A stretch of DNA of 58,700 bases, taken from NCBI GenBank assembly GCA_002086835.1, contig MVIG01000033.1:1-58700 (forward strand), given 5' to 3'. The stretch comes from Mycolicibacterium porcinum. Lineage in GTDB: Bacteria; Actinomycetota; Actinomycetes; Mycobacteriales; Mycobacteriaceae. Both the position numbers and the translations under genes were made by a program. How positions within the stretch are numbered: the stretch's first letter is position 1; each line of letters opens with the position of its first letter. The notes under the pieces are model-generated. The model ran no database searches, was not told the origin of the DNA, and saw nothing but the letters and a program-made list of their open reading frames with translations. Of the stretch, positions 36,366-45,855 are shown in pieces.

Positions 36366-36391
36366 TGGCAAAGTGCCAAGCTAATTTGCCA
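36366..36391. promoter_or_regulatory. Operator-like inverted repeats in the divergent promoter
   Basis: TGGCAAA (36366-36372) and TTTGCCA (36385-36391) are exact complements, and a nested TGGCA-AAG-TGCCA lies at 36366-36378. They fill the 47-base gap between the divergent flavoprotein and XRE-cupin genes, as expected for autoregulation by the latter. Confidence 0.55.
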
Positions 36392-36972
36392 TGGAGGCAA
36401 ACCCTGCCCAATCCGATGACATCGACACCCTGGTCCGCAGCCGGCTGCGCGAGCTGCGGGCACAGCGCGGGCTCACCCTGGAAGACGTCGCACGCCGGGC
36501 ACAGATCGACGTCTCGACCCTGAGCCGGCTGGAGTCGGGCAAGCGTCGCCTGGCGCTGGACCACCTGCCCCGCTTGGCCGCAGCGCTCTCGGTGACCACC
36601 GACGAGTTGCTGCGTCCGCCACAGGCCGAGGACCCCCGGGTCACCGGCAGTTCGCACACCCATCACAACATCACCTACTGGCCGCTGACCCGGCAGGGCC
36701 CGGCGGCCGGCTTGCACGCCTACAAGATCCGGATCAGCGCCAAGCGCCGCAAGCCCCCCACCGAATTCCCGGTGCACGAGGGGCGCGACTGGATGTACGT
36801 GCTGTCCGGGCAACTCCGGCTGATCCTGGGCGACCAGGACTTCGTCGTCAATCCCGGTGAGGCCGTGGAGTTCTCGACGTGGACACCGCACTGGTTCGGA
36901 GTGGTCGACGGCCCGGTCGAGGCCATCACCATCTTCGGCCCGCACGGCGAGCAGTTACATCTGCACGCCTGA
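36391..36972 (+). CDS. XRE-family regulator with C-terminal cupin
   Basis: The 193-residue protein has an N-terminal XRE HTH (LRELRAQRGLTLEDVARRAQIDVSTLSRLESGKR, about 20-53). A C-terminal cupin follows (FPVHEGRDWMYVLSGQLRLILG and NPGEAVEFSTWTPHWFG), which would bind a small ligand or metal. The ATG at 36391 has no ribosome site and sits on the operator repeat, suggesting a leaderless transcript. It probably controls the divergent flavoprotein-methyltransferase gene. Confidence 0.88.
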   Translation: MEANPAQSDDIDTLVRSRLRELRAQRGLTLEDVARRAQIDVSTLSRLESGKRRLALDHLPRLAAALSVTTDELLRPPQAEDPRVTGSSHTHHNITYWPLTRQGPAAGLHAYKIRISAKRRKPPTEFPVHEGRDWMYVLSGQLRLILGDQDFVVNPGEAVEFSTWTPHWFGVVDGPVEAITIFGPHGEQLHLHA

Positions 36973-38076
36973 CTACAGGTAGGCGGTCTGGTTCACCAAC
37001 CGCACCGAGGATCCGCCGTCGGCGTAGAACTCGGCGATCGACAGCGAGGCCAGATCCAGATGCAGCCGGTACAGGATGCCCTCGCCGGCATCCAGCGCCA
37101 GTCGCAGAATCGTCTTGATCGGCGTCACGTGGGAGACCACCAGAACCGTTGCCGGGCCGTACTCGGAGATGATCCGATTGCGCGCCCGGCGGACCCGGTG
37201 GGCGACCGCGTCGAAGCTCTCACCGCCGGGCGGCTCGACGCTCGTATCCCGCAGCCAGCGCCGGTGCAGCTCCGGATCCCGTTGCGCCGCTTCGGCGAAT
37301 GTCAGCCCTTCCCACTCACCGAAGTCCGTCTCGATCAGATCGTCGTCGACGCGGACATCGACGCCGAGGGCCTTGGCCGCGGCCGTCGCCGTCTCATACG
37401 CCCGCCCCAGCGGTGAGGTGACCACCGCCGCGATCCCGCCTCGTGCGCCCAGGTAGCGTGCCGCGGCGTCGGCCTGCCTGCGGCCCTCCTCGGTCAGCTC
37501 CGGGTTGCCGCGACCCGAATAGCGCCGGTTGACCGACAGTTCGGTCTGGCCGTGCCGCAACAGCAACAACCGGGTGGGTGACCCGGTGGCACCGGTCCAC
37601 CCGGGTGCCGACAGCGTGGGCTTCTCGGCGACGACGGGTTCCGGGGCGGATGCCGGCGCGTCACCGAGGATCCCGGCAGCGGCATCCATGGCCTCGTTGG
37701 CCAGCCGGTCGGCATGGCTGTTGCGTTCCCGCGGGATCCACGAGTAGCTAACCCGTTCGAAGCCGGCGGCCAGCTCGGCGGCCTGGCGTTGCAGTGGAAT
37801 CAGATCGGGATGCTTGACCTTCCAACGTCCCGACATCTGTTCCACGACGAGTTTGGAATCCATCGACACGGCGACCTCGGTGGCGCCCAGCTCGGTGGCC
37901 GCCGCCAAACCCGCTATCAGGCCGCGATATTCGGCGACGTTGTTGGTGGCCCGGCCGATCGCCTCCTTGCGCTCGGCGAGCACCGCGTCATGGTCGGCAT
38001 CGAGCACGACAGCGCCGTAGCCCGCCGGTCCGGGATTGCCCCGGGAACCACCGTCCGCTTCGACGAGAACCTTCAC
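36973..38076 (-). CDS. Bifunctional RNase HI / acid phosphatase (Rv2228c type)
   Basis: The 367-residue protein fuses an RNase HI domain to a histidine-phosphatase domain. The RNase part has EADGGSRGNPGPAGYGAVV with the catalytic Asp, then NNVAEYRGLIAGL and SMDSKLVVEQMSGRWKVK. The phosphatase part has LLLLRHGQTELSVNRRYSG, about residue 182, and VVSHVTPI. It matches Rv2228c, in which the C-terminal part has CobC-like phosphatase activity. GTG 38076 overlaps the stop of the zinc-ribbon gene by four bases (GTGA). Confidence 0.94.
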   Translation of the reverse strand: MKVLVEADGGSRGNPGPAGYGAVVLDADHDAVLAERKEAIGRATNNVAEYRGLIAGLAAATELGATEVAVSMDSKLVVEQMSGRWKVKHPDLIPLQRQAAELAAGFERVSYSWIPRERNSHADRLANEAMDAAAGILGDAPASAPEPVVAEKPTLSAPGWTGATGSPTRLLLLRHGQTELSVNRRYSGRGNPELTEEGRRQADAAARYLGARGGIAAVVTSPLGRAYETATAAAKALGVDVRVDDDLIETDFGEWEGLTFAEAAQRDPELHRRWLRDTSVEPPGGESFDAVAHRVRRARNRIISEYGPATVLVVSHVTPIKTILRLALDAGEGILYRLHLDLASLSIAEFYADGGSSVRLVNQTAYL

Positions 38077-38801
38077 TGCTTGATCCGTAGGAGGATGGCC
38101 CCGCATTCGGGGCAGCGCAGCACGTCGTCTTCTGCGGCCGCGGCGATCCGGGCGCTCTCACCGCGATCGATCTCGATCCGGCAGGCACCGCAGCGCCGGC
38201 CCTGGAGCAAGCCGGCCCCCGCGCCGCCCCGGGCGCGCAGACGCTCGTAGAGGGCAACCAGTTCAGGGTCGATGAGGCCGACCAGGCCTTCGCGGCGGGT
38301 CGCCGCCTGATGCTTGGCCTGATCGATCTCCACCAGTGCGGCATCGCGGGCCTGCTGCGCCGCGGACAGGGCGGTCTGCAGATCGTCGATGCGTTGCAGG
38401 GCCTCGGCCTGCTGGCCTGCCAGTTCCTCGCGCCGCTCCATGAGCTCCAGCAGGGAGTCCTCTAGGCTGGATTGCCTGCGCTGCAACGTTTCCAGTTCGT
38501 GCTGGATCTCGGCGACCTGCTTGGCACCCACCGTGCCGCCGTCGATCAGCGCACGGTCCCGGTCCTCACGCTGACGTACCGAGTCGATCTCGCTCTCGAG
38601 CTTGCTGACCTGGGCTTCCAGGTCCTCCAACGCGATACCCAGAACGCCGACCCCGTCGCTGGCCGCAGCGTGCTCGGCCTGCGCCTCGTCCACCTTCTTC
38701 TGTTCGGCCAGGTTCTTCGCGCGGTGCGCCAGCCGCCCGAGTTCGGCATCGACCTCGGTCAGCGCGAGAAGCGAACGTTGTTGTTTTACTTCGGCTTTCA
38801 T
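38073..38801 (-). CDS. Coiled-coil zinc-ribbon protein (Rv2229c type)
   Basis: The 242-residue protein has a long coiled coil (about residues 10-165) and then a C-terminal zinc ribbon with two CxxC pairs, CGAC and CPEC. This is the C4-type zinc ribbon family of unknown function, always near Nif3 and RNase H genes in actinobacteria. ATG 38801 starts MKAEVKQQRSLLAL. Its stop overlaps the downstream RNase HI/phosphatase gene, and the Nif3 gene lies 28 bases upstream, so all belong to one minus-strand operon. Confidence 0.9.
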   Translation of the reverse strand: MKAEVKQQRSLLALTEVDAELGRLAHRAKNLAEQKKVDEAQAEHAAASDGVGVLGIALEDLEAQVSKLESEIDSVRQREDRDRALIDGGTVGAKQVAEIQHELETLQRRQSSLEDSLLELMERREELAGQQAEALQRIDDLQTALSAAQQARDAALVEIDQAKHQAATRREGLVGLIDPELVALYERLRARGGAGAGLLQGRRCGACRIEIDRGESARIAAAAEDDVLRCPECGAILLRIKQ

Positions 38802-38829
38802 GCCCTGACTTTCATGTTGTTGGTAGCGA

Positions 38830-39963
38830 TCAGCACTCGACGTTCCACGGGTCGGTGCGCACCGATGACACCCGCACCTGCAAGGCGGCACCGAACTGCC
38901 CGCGCAGCACCCCGGCAGCCTGGGCGCACCAGGGGAACTCGGTGGCCCAGTGCGCCACGTCGATCAGCGCGACGGAAGAGGCGCGGCGGTGCTCGTCGGC
39001 CGGATGGTGCCGCAAATCCGATGTCACATAAGCCTGCACTCCGGCCCTGGCCACCGTGCCCAGCAGCGAATCACCGGCTCCCCCACACACCGCGACCCGC
39101 GACACCATGGCGTCGGGGTCACCCGAGGTCCGCACCCCCCACGAGGTGGCCGGCAATGCCGACCGCACCCGGGATGCGAAGGCCGACAACGGGATCGGTT
39201 GCTCCAGCTCGCCGATCCGGCCGATGCCCACGTCACCGGGGATGGGGGCCAGCGCGAAGATGTCGAAGGCGGGTTCCTCGTAGGGATGCGCGGCGCGCAG
39301 GGCCGACAGGATGGTGGCGCGCAGCCGGGAAGGGGCGATCACCTCCACGCGGTCCTCGGCCACCTGCTCGACGGTGCCCACCTCCCCGATCGCCGGGGCG
39401 GCCCCGTCGTGCGGCAGGAACTGCCCGGTCCCGGCCACCTTCCAGCTGCAGTGCGAATAGTCACCGATGCGCCCGGCACCCGCGTCGAACAAGGCGTCGG
39501 CCACCGCAACGGCGTCCGTGGCCGGCACGAACACCACCCACTTGTCCAGGTCGGGCCCGGCTGTCGCGGGCGACAGCACCGCATCGACGGTCAGGCCCAG
39601 CGCCTCGGCGAGCGCGTCGGATACGCCGGGCGACGCGGCGTCGGCGTTGGTGTGCGCGGTGAACAGGGCCCGTCCGGTGCGGATCAGCCGGTGGATCAGG
39701 GCGCCCTTGGCGGTGTCGGCCGCGACGGTGTCCACTCCGCGCAGCAGCAGCGGGTGATGCGCCAGCAGCAGTCCGCGCTCGGGCACCTCGTCGACCACGG
39801 CCTCGGTCGCGTCGACGGCGATGGTCACCGATTCGACCGGTTCGTCAGGATCGCCGCACACCAGACCCACCGAGTCCCAGTCGTGGGCCAGGTGCGGCGG
39901 GTACGCGGCGTCCAGCGCGGCGATCACCTCCGCCAACGGCACCCCGGCCGTTCGCCCGCTCAT
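38830..39963 (-). CDS. Nif3-like dinuclear metal-binding protein (Rv2230c type)
   Basis: The 377-residue protein belongs to the NIF3/DUF34 family. Metal-ligand motifs are [29 protein letters not shown] and the C-terminal [11 protein letters not shown]. Between them is the CutA/PII-like insert ([23 protein letters not shown] to [11 protein letters not shown]), as in YqfO. The biochemical role is unsettled; links to GTP cyclohydrolase I have been proposed for the family. The ATG at 39963 overlaps the stop of the aminotransferase gene by four bases (ATGA). Confidence 0.92.
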   Translation of the reverse strand: MSGRTAGVPLAEVIAALDAAYPPHLAHDWDSVGLVCGDPDEPVESVTIAVDATEAVVDEVPERGLLLAHHPLLLRGVDTVAADTAKGALIHRLIRTGRALFTAHTNADAASPGVSDALAEALGLTVDAVLSPATAGPDLDKWVVFVPATDAVAVADALFDAGAGRIGDYSHCSWKVAGTGQFLPHDGAAPAIGEVGTVEQVAEDRVEVIAPSRLRATILSALRAAHPYEEPAFDIFALAPIPGDVGIGRIGELEQPIPLSAFASRVRSALPATSWGVRTSGDPDAMVSRVAVCGGAGDSLLGTVARAGVQAYVTSDLRHHPADEHRRASSVALIDVAHWATEFPWCAQAAGVLRGQFGAALQVRVSSVRTDPWNVEC

Positions 39964-41015
39964 TGCAGCACCTCCGTCATGGCGTCGATCAGTGCGGGCC
40001 ATTCCGGCCGCACCGCGGCACGCAGGTAATTCTCCGGCAGGCCCACGAAAGTATCGCAACGGCGTACCGCAATGCCTTTGCTTTCCAGATGTTTTCGCAT
40101 CAGCTCCGCATCGGGCACGGTGAACAGGACAAATGGCGCCTCACCAGCCACCACGCCCAGCCCGAGCCCGGCGAGCCCGGCGACCATCGCGGCCCGCGAA
40201 TCGGTCAGTTGCCGCGCCGCGGCGTCGGCCTCGGCGACCGCTTCGGGGCTACTGGCGGCGGCGATGGCTTCCAGTTGCAGCGTGCCCAGCGGCCAGTGCG
40301 GACGTGGCGCGGTGAGCCGGGCCAGCACCTCGGGCGCGCCGAGAGCGTATCCGACCCGCAACCCCGCCAGCGCCCAGGTCTTCGTCAGGCTGCGCAGCAC
40401 CAACACGTCGGGCAGCGATTCGCCGGCCAGAGTCTGGGCTTCACCGGGGACGCCGTCGGCGAACGCCTCGTCCACCACGAGCAGCCGGCCCGGCCGTCGC
40501 AGCGCCAGGATGTCCTCACGGCGGTGCAGCACGCCGGTGGGGTTGGTCGGATTGCCGACCACCACCAGATCCGCCTCGTCGGGTACGTCAGCCTCGGCCA
40601 CAGAAAATGGGTACGGCAGTACCACGTGGTGAATCGGCACCCCGGCCGCCGCCAGCACCGCCTCGGGTTCGGTGAACGACGGGGCCACCAGCGCGGCCAG
40701 TCGCCAGCGAGTAGCGGAGGCGGATCGCGCATGTAAGGGTCGCAGTCCGGCCAGCAGCGCGAATCCCTCGGCCCCGCCGGCCAGCAGCGCCACCTCGTCC
40801 GCGGCGCGCTCGTGGCGCGCGGCGACGGCCTCCACCGCGCGGCGCTGGTCGGCCGCGCTCGGGTAGCTGCCCAGGTCCGGCAACCGGGCCGCGAGCCGGT
40901 CGGTCAGCCAGGACGGCGGACCACCGGGGCGGACGTTGACCGCGAAGTCCAGCATGCCCGGCAATGCGGCCTGGTCGCCGTGGTAGCGGGCGCCTGCGCG
41001 GGGTGGATTCGGCAC
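39960..41015 (-). CDS. cobC: PLP-dependent aminotransferase, CobC/HisC-like (Rv2231c type)
   Basis: The 351-residue protein is a fold-type I aminotransferase with [26 protein letters not shown] (PLP-ring Asp) and the Schiff-base lysine in [20 protein letters not shown]. In M. tuberculosis the orthologue is annotated CobC, the threonine-phosphate decarboxylase of the cobalamin lower loop. The nearby cobD gene fits this, but a HisC-like amino-acid aminotransferase is not excluded. It is the first gene of the operon that continues through Nif3, the zinc-ribbon protein and RNase HI. Confidence 0.85.
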   Translation of the reverse strand: MPNPPRAGARYHGDQAALPGMLDFAVNVRPGGPPSWLTDRLAARLPDLGSYPSAADQRRAVEAVAARHERAADEVALLAGGAEGFALLAGLRPLHARSASATRWRLAALVAPSFTEPEAVLAAAGVPIHHVVLPYPFSVAEADVPDEADLVVVGNPTNPTGVLHRREDILALRRPGRLLVVDEAFADGVPGEAQTLAGESLPDVLVLRSLTKTWALAGLRVGYALGAPEVLARLTAPRPHWPLGTLQLEAIAAASSPEAVAEADAAARQLTDSRAAMVAGLAGLGLGVVAGEAPFVLFTVPDAELMRKHLESKGIAVRRCDTFVGLPENYLRAAVRPEWPALIDAMTEVLQ

Positions 41016-41068
41016 AGCACGACACTAGTGGTCGGAAGGCGGCCCGCGGCATACGGGAGAATGGGCAC

Positions 41069-41746
41069 GTGACTGACACGCTGGAACTGACCCGACCGCA
41101 GCTGGTGCTGTTCGACCTCGACGGCACCTTGACCGATTCGGCGGCCGGAATCGTGTCGAGTTTCCGCCACGCGCTGGCGCACGTGGGTGCCGACGTGCCC
41201 GACGGTGACCTGGCCGGACGCATCGTCGGCCCGCCGATGCACGAGACGCTGCAGGCCTTGAGCCTGGGCGCGACGCGCTTCGATGCCGATGCCGCGATCG
41301 CGGCCTACCGTGCCGACTACACGAGCCGCGGCTGGGCGATGAACAGCCTGTTCGACGGCATCGAGGCGGTGCTGGCCGATCTGCGGGGCGCCGGGGTACG
41401 GCTGGCCGTCGCGACGTCGAAGGCCGAACCCACCGCGCGACGCATCCTCGAGCATTTCGGCCTGGACGGCTATTTCGAGGTGATCGCCGGCGCCAGCCCC
41501 GACGGTGTCCGGGCAGCCAAGGCCGACGTGGTCGCCCATGCGCTGGCGCAGCTGCAGCCCCTGCCGGAGCGCGTCCTGATGGTCGGTGACCGGATGCACG
41601 ACGTCGAGGGTGCGGCCCAGCACGGCATCGACACCGTCGTGGTCGGCTGGGGCTACGGCGCCACCGATTTCACCGGACCCACCGCGGTAGCCGCACACGC
41701 CCACGTCGACGACGTGACCGCCCTTCGGGAGGTGCTCGGTGTCTGA
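41069..41746 (+). CDS. ptkA: HAD-family protein, PtkA type
   Basis: The 225-residue HAD-superfamily protein has LVLFDLDGTLTDS (nucleophile and acid/base Asp), the lysine in VATSKAEPTARR and VLMVGDRMHDVEGA. In M. tuberculosis the orthologue (Rv2232) is described as a tyrosine kinase that phosphorylates PtpA; by sequence alone this is a phosphoglycolate-phosphatase-like HAD. GTG 41069 gives VTDTLELTRPQLV. Its stop overlaps the start of ptpA by eight bases, so the two are coupled. Confidence 0.88.
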   Translation: MTDTLELTRPQLVLFDLDGTLTDSAAGIVSSFRHALAHVGADVPDGDLAGRIVGPPMHETLQALSLGATRFDADAAIAAYRADYTSRGWAMNSLFDGIEAVLADLRGAGVRLAVATSKAEPTARRILEHFGLDGYFEVIAGASPDGVRAAKADVVAHALAQLQPLPERVLMVGDRMHDVEGAAQHGIDTVVVGWGYGATDFTGPTAVAAHAHVDDVTALREVLGV

Positions 41747-42254
41747 CTTCCCCACTGAGCCGCTGCTGCACGTCACGTTCGTGTGCTCGGGCAACATCTG
41801 CCGGTCCCCGATGGCCGAGAAGATGTTCGCCCACCAGATCAGCGAGCGCGGCCTGGCCGACTTGGTCCGGGTGACCAGCGGCGGCACCGGCGGCTGGCAT
41901 GCCGGCGACGGCGCCGACGAGCGGGCCTGCCTGGTGTTGCGCGAGCGGGGCTATCCCAGCGATCACGTCGCTGCCCAGGTGTGCGACGACCATCTCGGCG
42001 CCGATCTGGTCGTCGCCCTCGGCCGCAACCATCTGCGCATCCTGACCGATCTGGGGGTGGCGGGCGACCGGCTGCGCATGCTGCGCTCGTTCGACCCGCG
42101 CTCGGGCGCGCACGCCCTCGATGTCGAGGATCCGTACTACGGCGCCAAGGCCGATTTCGAGGACGTGTTCACCGTGATCGAGGCGTCCCTGCCCGGGTTG
42201 CACGCCTGGGTCGACGAGGCGCTCGCGGCGCGGAAAGTCCTCGAGGAGACCTAG
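41739..42254 (+). CDS. ptpA: Low-molecular-weight protein tyrosine phosphatase
   Basis: The 171-residue protein has the P-loop VCSGNICRSP (CX5R) at residues 15-24 and the general-acid Asp in DVEDPYYG near residue 130, as in PtpA (Rv2234). PtpA is secreted by M. tuberculosis and acts on host proteins; in a presumably environmental species its substrate is unknown. The GTG start lies inside the end of ptkA. Confidence 0.94.
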   Translation: MSDFPTEPLLHVTFVCSGNICRSPMAEKMFAHQISERGLADLVRVTSGGTGGWHAGDGADERACLVLRERGYPSDHVAAQVCDDHLGADLVVALGRNHLRILTDLGVAGDRLRMLRSFDPRSGAHALDVEDPYYGAKADFEDVFTVIEASLPGLHAWVDEALAARKVLEET

Positions 42255-42258
42255 TCTG

Positions 42259-42999
42259 ATGCGGCGTTTGACCTTCCTGCTCCGGCCCCAGTGGGTGGCC
42301 TTGTTCATCGTGGTCGCCGCGTTCGCCTACCTGTGCTTCACCGTGCTGGCGCCGTGGCAATTGGGCAAGAACACCAAGACCTCGCGGGAGAACAACCAGA
42401 TCAGCCGTTCGCTGCAGGCCGACCCGGTTCCTGTCACCACCCTTCTGCCCCAGCAGGATTCGGCGGCACCCGACTCTCAATGGCAACTGGTCACCGCCAC
42501 CGGTCACTATCTGCCCAAGGCGGAGGTGCTGGTTCGGCTGCGCGTGGTCGACGGTGAACCCGCCTTCGAGGTGCTCACCCCGTTCGCGGTCGACGGCGGG
42601 CCGACGGTTCTGGTCAATCGTGGCTTCATCACCCCGATGGACGGGAACAAGGTGCCGCAGTTCGCGGCCGCACCGACGGGCCCGGTGACCATCACCGCGC
42701 GCCTGCGCGATGCGGAAGCCCGGCTGCCGGGTAAGGAGCCGTTCCGCGGCGACGACGGCGCGCAGCAGGTGTATTCGATCAACCCCGAGCAGATCGCCTC
42801 GCTCACCGGTGTTCCGCTGACCGGTTCGTACCTGCAGCTGGTGGCCGGCCAACCCGGCGGGCTCGGGGAGATCTCCCTGCCGCACCTCGACGCCGGACCG
42901 TTCCTGTCGTACGGCATCCAGTGGATCGCGTTCGGGATCGTCGCCCCGCTGGGACTGGGCTACTTCGTCTACGCCGAGGTCCAGCAGCGACGGCGCTAA
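42259..42999 (+). CDS. SURF1-family protein, apparently truncated at its C terminus
   Basis: The 246-residue protein is a SURF1/Shy1-type cytochrome c oxidase assembly factor (Rv2235). Transmembrane segments lie at about 13-33 and 218-238, with [12 protein letters not shown] after the first and [14 protein letters not shown] at the second. The frame ends at TAA 42997-42999 after VQQRRR. However, the same frame continues for 29 codons (43000-43089) and encodes [13 protein letters not shown], the conserved C-terminal tail of mycobacterial SURF1. The stop therefore looks like a recent nonsense change (for example GAA to TAA) or a sequencing error. Both membrane helices are kept, so function may survive. 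Confidence 0.88.
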   Translation: MRRLTFLLRPQWVALFIVVAAFAYLCFTVLAPWQLGKNTKTSRENNQISRSLQADPVPVTTLLPQQDSAAPDSQWQLVTATGHYLPKAEVLVRLRVVDGEPAFEVLTPFAVDGGPTVLVNRGFITPMDGNKVPQFAAAPTGPVTITARLRDAEARLPGKEPFRGDDGAQQVYSINPEQIASLTGVPLTGSYLQLVAGQPGGLGEISLPHLDAGPFLSYGIQWIAFGIVAPLGLGYFVYAEVQQRRR

Positions 43000-43042
43000 C
43001 GCGCAGCCGCTCAGGCCGCCTCGAAAGAGCCGGCCCGAGAGC

Positions 43043-44002
43043 TCACGACCGAGGAGAAGATCGCCGACCGCTACGGCAAGCGACGCTGACCGCCAGCAGT
43101 ACCGCGACCGCCGCCGAAGCGGCCTGCACCGCGCGCGACAATCGCACCGCGCGCGCCACATCGGCCACCTCGGGGATGCGTCCGTCGCCCAGGGTGGGCC
43201 GGATCTCCAGCTGGTGCGCGTACTGGGTCGGGCCACCCAGACGCACCCCGAGCGCCCCGGCGAACGACGCCTCGGCCACACCGGCATTGGGACTGGGATG
43301 CCGCGCCGCGTCACGCCGCCAGGCGCGCAGCGCCGCGGCAGGCGACCCGCCCACCACCGGTGCGCACAGCACCGCCAGCACACCCGTCAGCCGGGCCGGC
43401 ACGTAGTTCAGTACGTCGTCGAATCTGGCTGCCGCCCAACCGAAGTGGTTGTACCGCGGCGAACGGTGCCCGATCATGGCGTCGAGCGTGTTGGCGCCCC
43501 GATAGACCAGCACGCCGGGAACCCCGCCGATCGCCGCCCAGAACAGCGGCGCCACCTGGGCGTCAGAGGTGTTCTCGGCCAGCGATTCCACGGTGGCCCG
43601 GGTCAGGCCCGAGGCGTCCAGCGCGGCGGGATCCCGCCCGCACAGGGAGGGCAGAAGTCGCCGGGCGCCCGCCACGTCGTCGGCGGTGAGCAGCGTCGAC
43701 ATCCGGTGCCCGACCCGGTTGAGCGACGTACCGCCGAGCGCGACGTAGGTGGCCGCCGCGGTCACCCAGACCCGGTCACGGCGTCCTGCGGCCCAGCCCA
43801 ACCCGGCCAGCCCGCCGAGCAGCAGCCCGGTATGCAGCACGCCTGCCCCGCGAGCGTCGGCGTAGGTCAGCTTTTCCAACCGGACTGCGCCAGTGCCGAA
43901 CCCGGCCACCGGGTGTGCGCGGCGCGGATCACCGAGCAGCAGGTCGGTCAGGAATCCGACGGCGATACCGGCGGCCCTGGCACGACTTCTCGGCGCAAAC
44001 AC
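43043..44002 (-). CDS. cobD: Adenosylcobinamide-phosphate synthase CobD/CbiB
   Basis: CobD attaches aminopropanol phosphate to adenosylcobyric acid in cobalamin synthesis. The 319-residue membrane protein has [21 protein letters not shown] near the start, [25 protein letters not shown] and [26 protein letters not shown], all family-diagnostic. Several hydrophobic segments are present. It starts at GTG 44002, and its 3' end overlaps the ghost tail of the SURF1 gene on the other strand. A CobC-like gene lies 3 kb away. Confidence 0.93.
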   Translation of the reverse strand: MFAPRSRARAAGIAVGFLTDLLLGDPRRAHPVAGFGTGAVRLEKLTYADARGAGVLHTGLLLGGLAGLGWAAGRRDRVWVTAAATYVALGGTSLNRVGHRMSTLLTADDVAGARRLLPSLCGRDPAALDASGLTRATVESLAENTSDAQVAPLFWAAIGGVPGVLVYRGANTLDAMIGHRSPRYNHFGWAAARFDDVLNYVPARLTGVLAVLCAPVVGGSPAAALRAWRRDAARHPSPNAGVAEASFAGALGVRLGGPTQYAHQLEIRPTLGDGRIPEVADVARAVRLSRAVQAASAAVAVLLAVSVACRSGRRSSPRS

Positions 44003-44038
44003 CCCGGCAGCGTCTCACAAGGTGATCTACTCGATTTC

Positions 44039-44866
44039 ATGAGGCTGGGTCCGCCACGACGCCCGCGCCGGGTCACCGATCTGCTCAACCCCGCGGCGGC
44101 CCTGCTGCCCGCGGCCAACGTCATCATGCAGCTGGCCTCCCCGGGCGTCGGCTACGGCGTCCTGGAGAGCCCGGTGGACAGCGGCAACGTCTACGAGCAC
44201 CCGTTCAAACGGGCCCGCACCACCGGCACCTATCTGGCCGCGGCCACCATGGGCACCGACGCCGACCGGGCGCTGCTGCGCACCCAGATCGACAGGGTGC
44301 ACGCGCTGGTCCGCTCGCGGGAATCAAGCCCGTTGTCCTACAACGCTTTCGACCCCAGGCTGCAGCTGTGGGTGGCCGCCTGCCTGTACCGCTATTACGT
44401 CGACATGCACGAGTTCCTCTACGGACCACTCGACGACGAGTCCGCCGACGCGGTCTATGCCGACGCCCGGACGCTGGGCACCACCCTGCAGGTGCGCGAC
44501 GAGATGTGGCCGGAAGACCGCAATGCCTTCGACGCCTACTGGAAGCAGTCGCTGCAGGACCTGCGGATCGACCCGCCGGTCCGCGAGCATTTGCATGGAG
44601 TCGCCGCGATGGTATTCCTGCCCGCTCCGCTGCGGCTGCTCGCCGGGCGGTTCAACCTGTTCGCCACCACGGGATTCCTGCCCGCCGAGTTCCGCAGCCA
44701 CATGCGGATGAGCTGGACGGCCGATCAGCAGCGACGATTCGAGTGGCTGTTGACCGGCCTGCGGGCCGCCGATCGGGTGATCCCACACGAGGTGTGGTTG
44801 TTGGGTTATCAGCTCTACCTGTGGGACATGCGGATCCGTGACCGCTTCGGCAAACGAGTGGTCTGA
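44039..44866 (+). CDS. DUF2236 (MpaB-like) putative oxygenase (Rv2237 type)
   Basis: The 275-residue protein belongs to DUF2236, related to latex-clearing and MpaB-type haem oxygenases. It has [25 protein letters not shown], the arginine-rich [15 protein letters not shown] and [18 protein letters not shown] (conserved His). The substrate is unknown. ATG 44039 diverges from cobD with a 36-base gap. A VOC gene follows after 14 bases and is likely co-transcribed. Confidence 0.82.
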   Translation: MRLGPPRRPRRVTDLLNPAAALLPAANVIMQLASPGVGYGVLESPVDSGNVYEHPFKRARTTGTYLAAATMGTDADRALLRTQIDRVHALVRSRESSPLSYNAFDPRLQLWVAACLYRYYVDMHEFLYGPLDDESADAVYADARTLGTTLQVRDEMWPEDRNAFDAYWKQSLQDLRIDPPVREHLHGVAAMVFLPAPLRLLAGRFNLFATTGFLPAEFRSHMRMSWTADQQRRFEWLLTGLRAADRVIPHEVWLLGYQLYLWDMRIRDRFGKRVV

Positions 44867-44880
44867 TCGAGGAGGCGAAG

Positions 44881-45273
44881 ATGACGTTCCCAGCGCTCGC
44901 TCATGTGGCGGTCACCGTCCGCGACCTGGCGGTCAGCGGGCCGTGGTACCGCACGCTGTTCGGGGCCGAACCGGTGCTCGACGAGGACACCGACGCCGGT
45001 TTCCACCACCTGGTGTGGCTGCTGGACGGGGGCACCCTGTTCGGCATCCATCAACACCGCGATCCGGCGCCCGACGAGCCGTTCAGCGAGTTCCGCGTCG
45101 GGCTGGACCACGTCGGCTTCGGCTGCGCCTCGCGGGCGGACCTGCAGACCTGGGTGGACCGGCTGGACGCACTGGGCATCGCCCACGGCGGGATCGTCGA
45201 CGCTCCGTACGGGTCCGGGTTGAGCTTCCGCGACCCCGACGGCATCGCCCTGGAATTCTTCGCCGGGGCCTGA
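44881..45273 (+). CDS. VOC-family (glyoxalase-like) protein
   Basis: The 130-residue protein has the VOC fold signature FPALAHVAVTVRDLAVSGPWYRTLFG with the first metal-ligand His, then GLDHVGFGCA. The final SFRDPDGIALEFFAGA has the metal-ligand Glu, so it may be an active metalloenzyme. AGGAGG lies just upstream of the ATG. It follows the DUF2236 gene directly; the substrate is unknown. Confidence 0.85.
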   Translation: MTFPALAHVAVTVRDLAVSGPWYRTLFGAEPVLDEDTDAGFHHLVWLLDGGTLFGIHQHRDPAPDEPFSEFRVGLDHVGFGCASRADLQTWVDRLDALGIAHGGIVDAPYGSGLSFRDPDGIALEFFAGA

Positions 45274-45336
45274 ACCCGGGTGGTACGTCAGGGTATCGCC
45301 GAGTCCGTGGATATGATCCGACTCGGAGGTCCCCTT

Positions 45337-45840
45337 TTGAAAGACGCCATTGTCCTGATTGCCGTTTCGCTGGCAATCGGATTCGCGCTCGGCGGCCTCA
45401 CGTCATCCGGCCCGCCCGCCGCGGCCCCCGAGCCTCCGGCTCCACCGCTGCCTCGACCGGGCGTCTACACCGTCACCGAGCCCTCGTCCGATACCGCGCC
45501 AGAGCCCTACGACTGGACCCTGTCGGGCTGCGGAACGCAGTGCCTGCGGGTGCACTCCCCCGCATCCGACGGCGAATGGCAGCTGGACCTCTCGTGGGAT
45601 GCCGACGCCGATCGGCAGAAGGGCGCGTGGGTCGGCGAGCGCGTCAATCCCGGCATGCGGTGCAAGGCCGGTGCGCTGGCGCAGAAAACCGGCCCCGTGC
45701 CGTTCAAATATGTCATCCGGCCCGACCTCACCGGGTTCGTCAACATGAAGTTCTCCGAGGAGAACCCTTCATGCTGGGGTGAGACCGTCATGCGCGGCCA
45801 GAAGCTCACGCTGAAACGCGCGAAACCGGTGTGGTCCTAG
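45337..45840 (+). CDS. Exported hypothetical protein
   Basis: The 167-residue protein has one N-terminal hydrophobic segment (signal or anchor, AIVLIAVSLAIGFALGGL). A Pro-rich linker follows, and then a small extracytoplasmic domain with four conserved-looking cysteines (SGCGTQCLRVHS, GMRCKAGA, PSCWGE), likely two disulfides. I prefer TTG 45337 because GGAGGT lies six bases upstream. ATG 45313 and GTG 45280 would add residues without a ribosome site. I recognise no function; similar small exported mycobacterial proteins are common. Confidence 0.7.
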   Translation: MKDAIVLIAVSLAIGFALGGLTSSGPPAAAPEPPAPPLPRPGVYTVTEPSSDTAPEPYDWTLSGCGTQCLRVHSPASDGEWQLDLSWDADADRQKGAWVGERVNPGMRCKAGALAQKTGPVPFKYVIRPDLTGFVNMKFSEENPSCWGETVMRGQKLTLKRAKPVWS

Positions 45841-45855
45841 GACCGGAGATTGTGA

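Noticed and set aside
43000-43089. A separate small gene after SURF1
   Set aside because: It has no start codon or ribosome site, is in the SURF1 frame and matches the SURF1 C-terminal tail, so it is better read as a cut-off tail.
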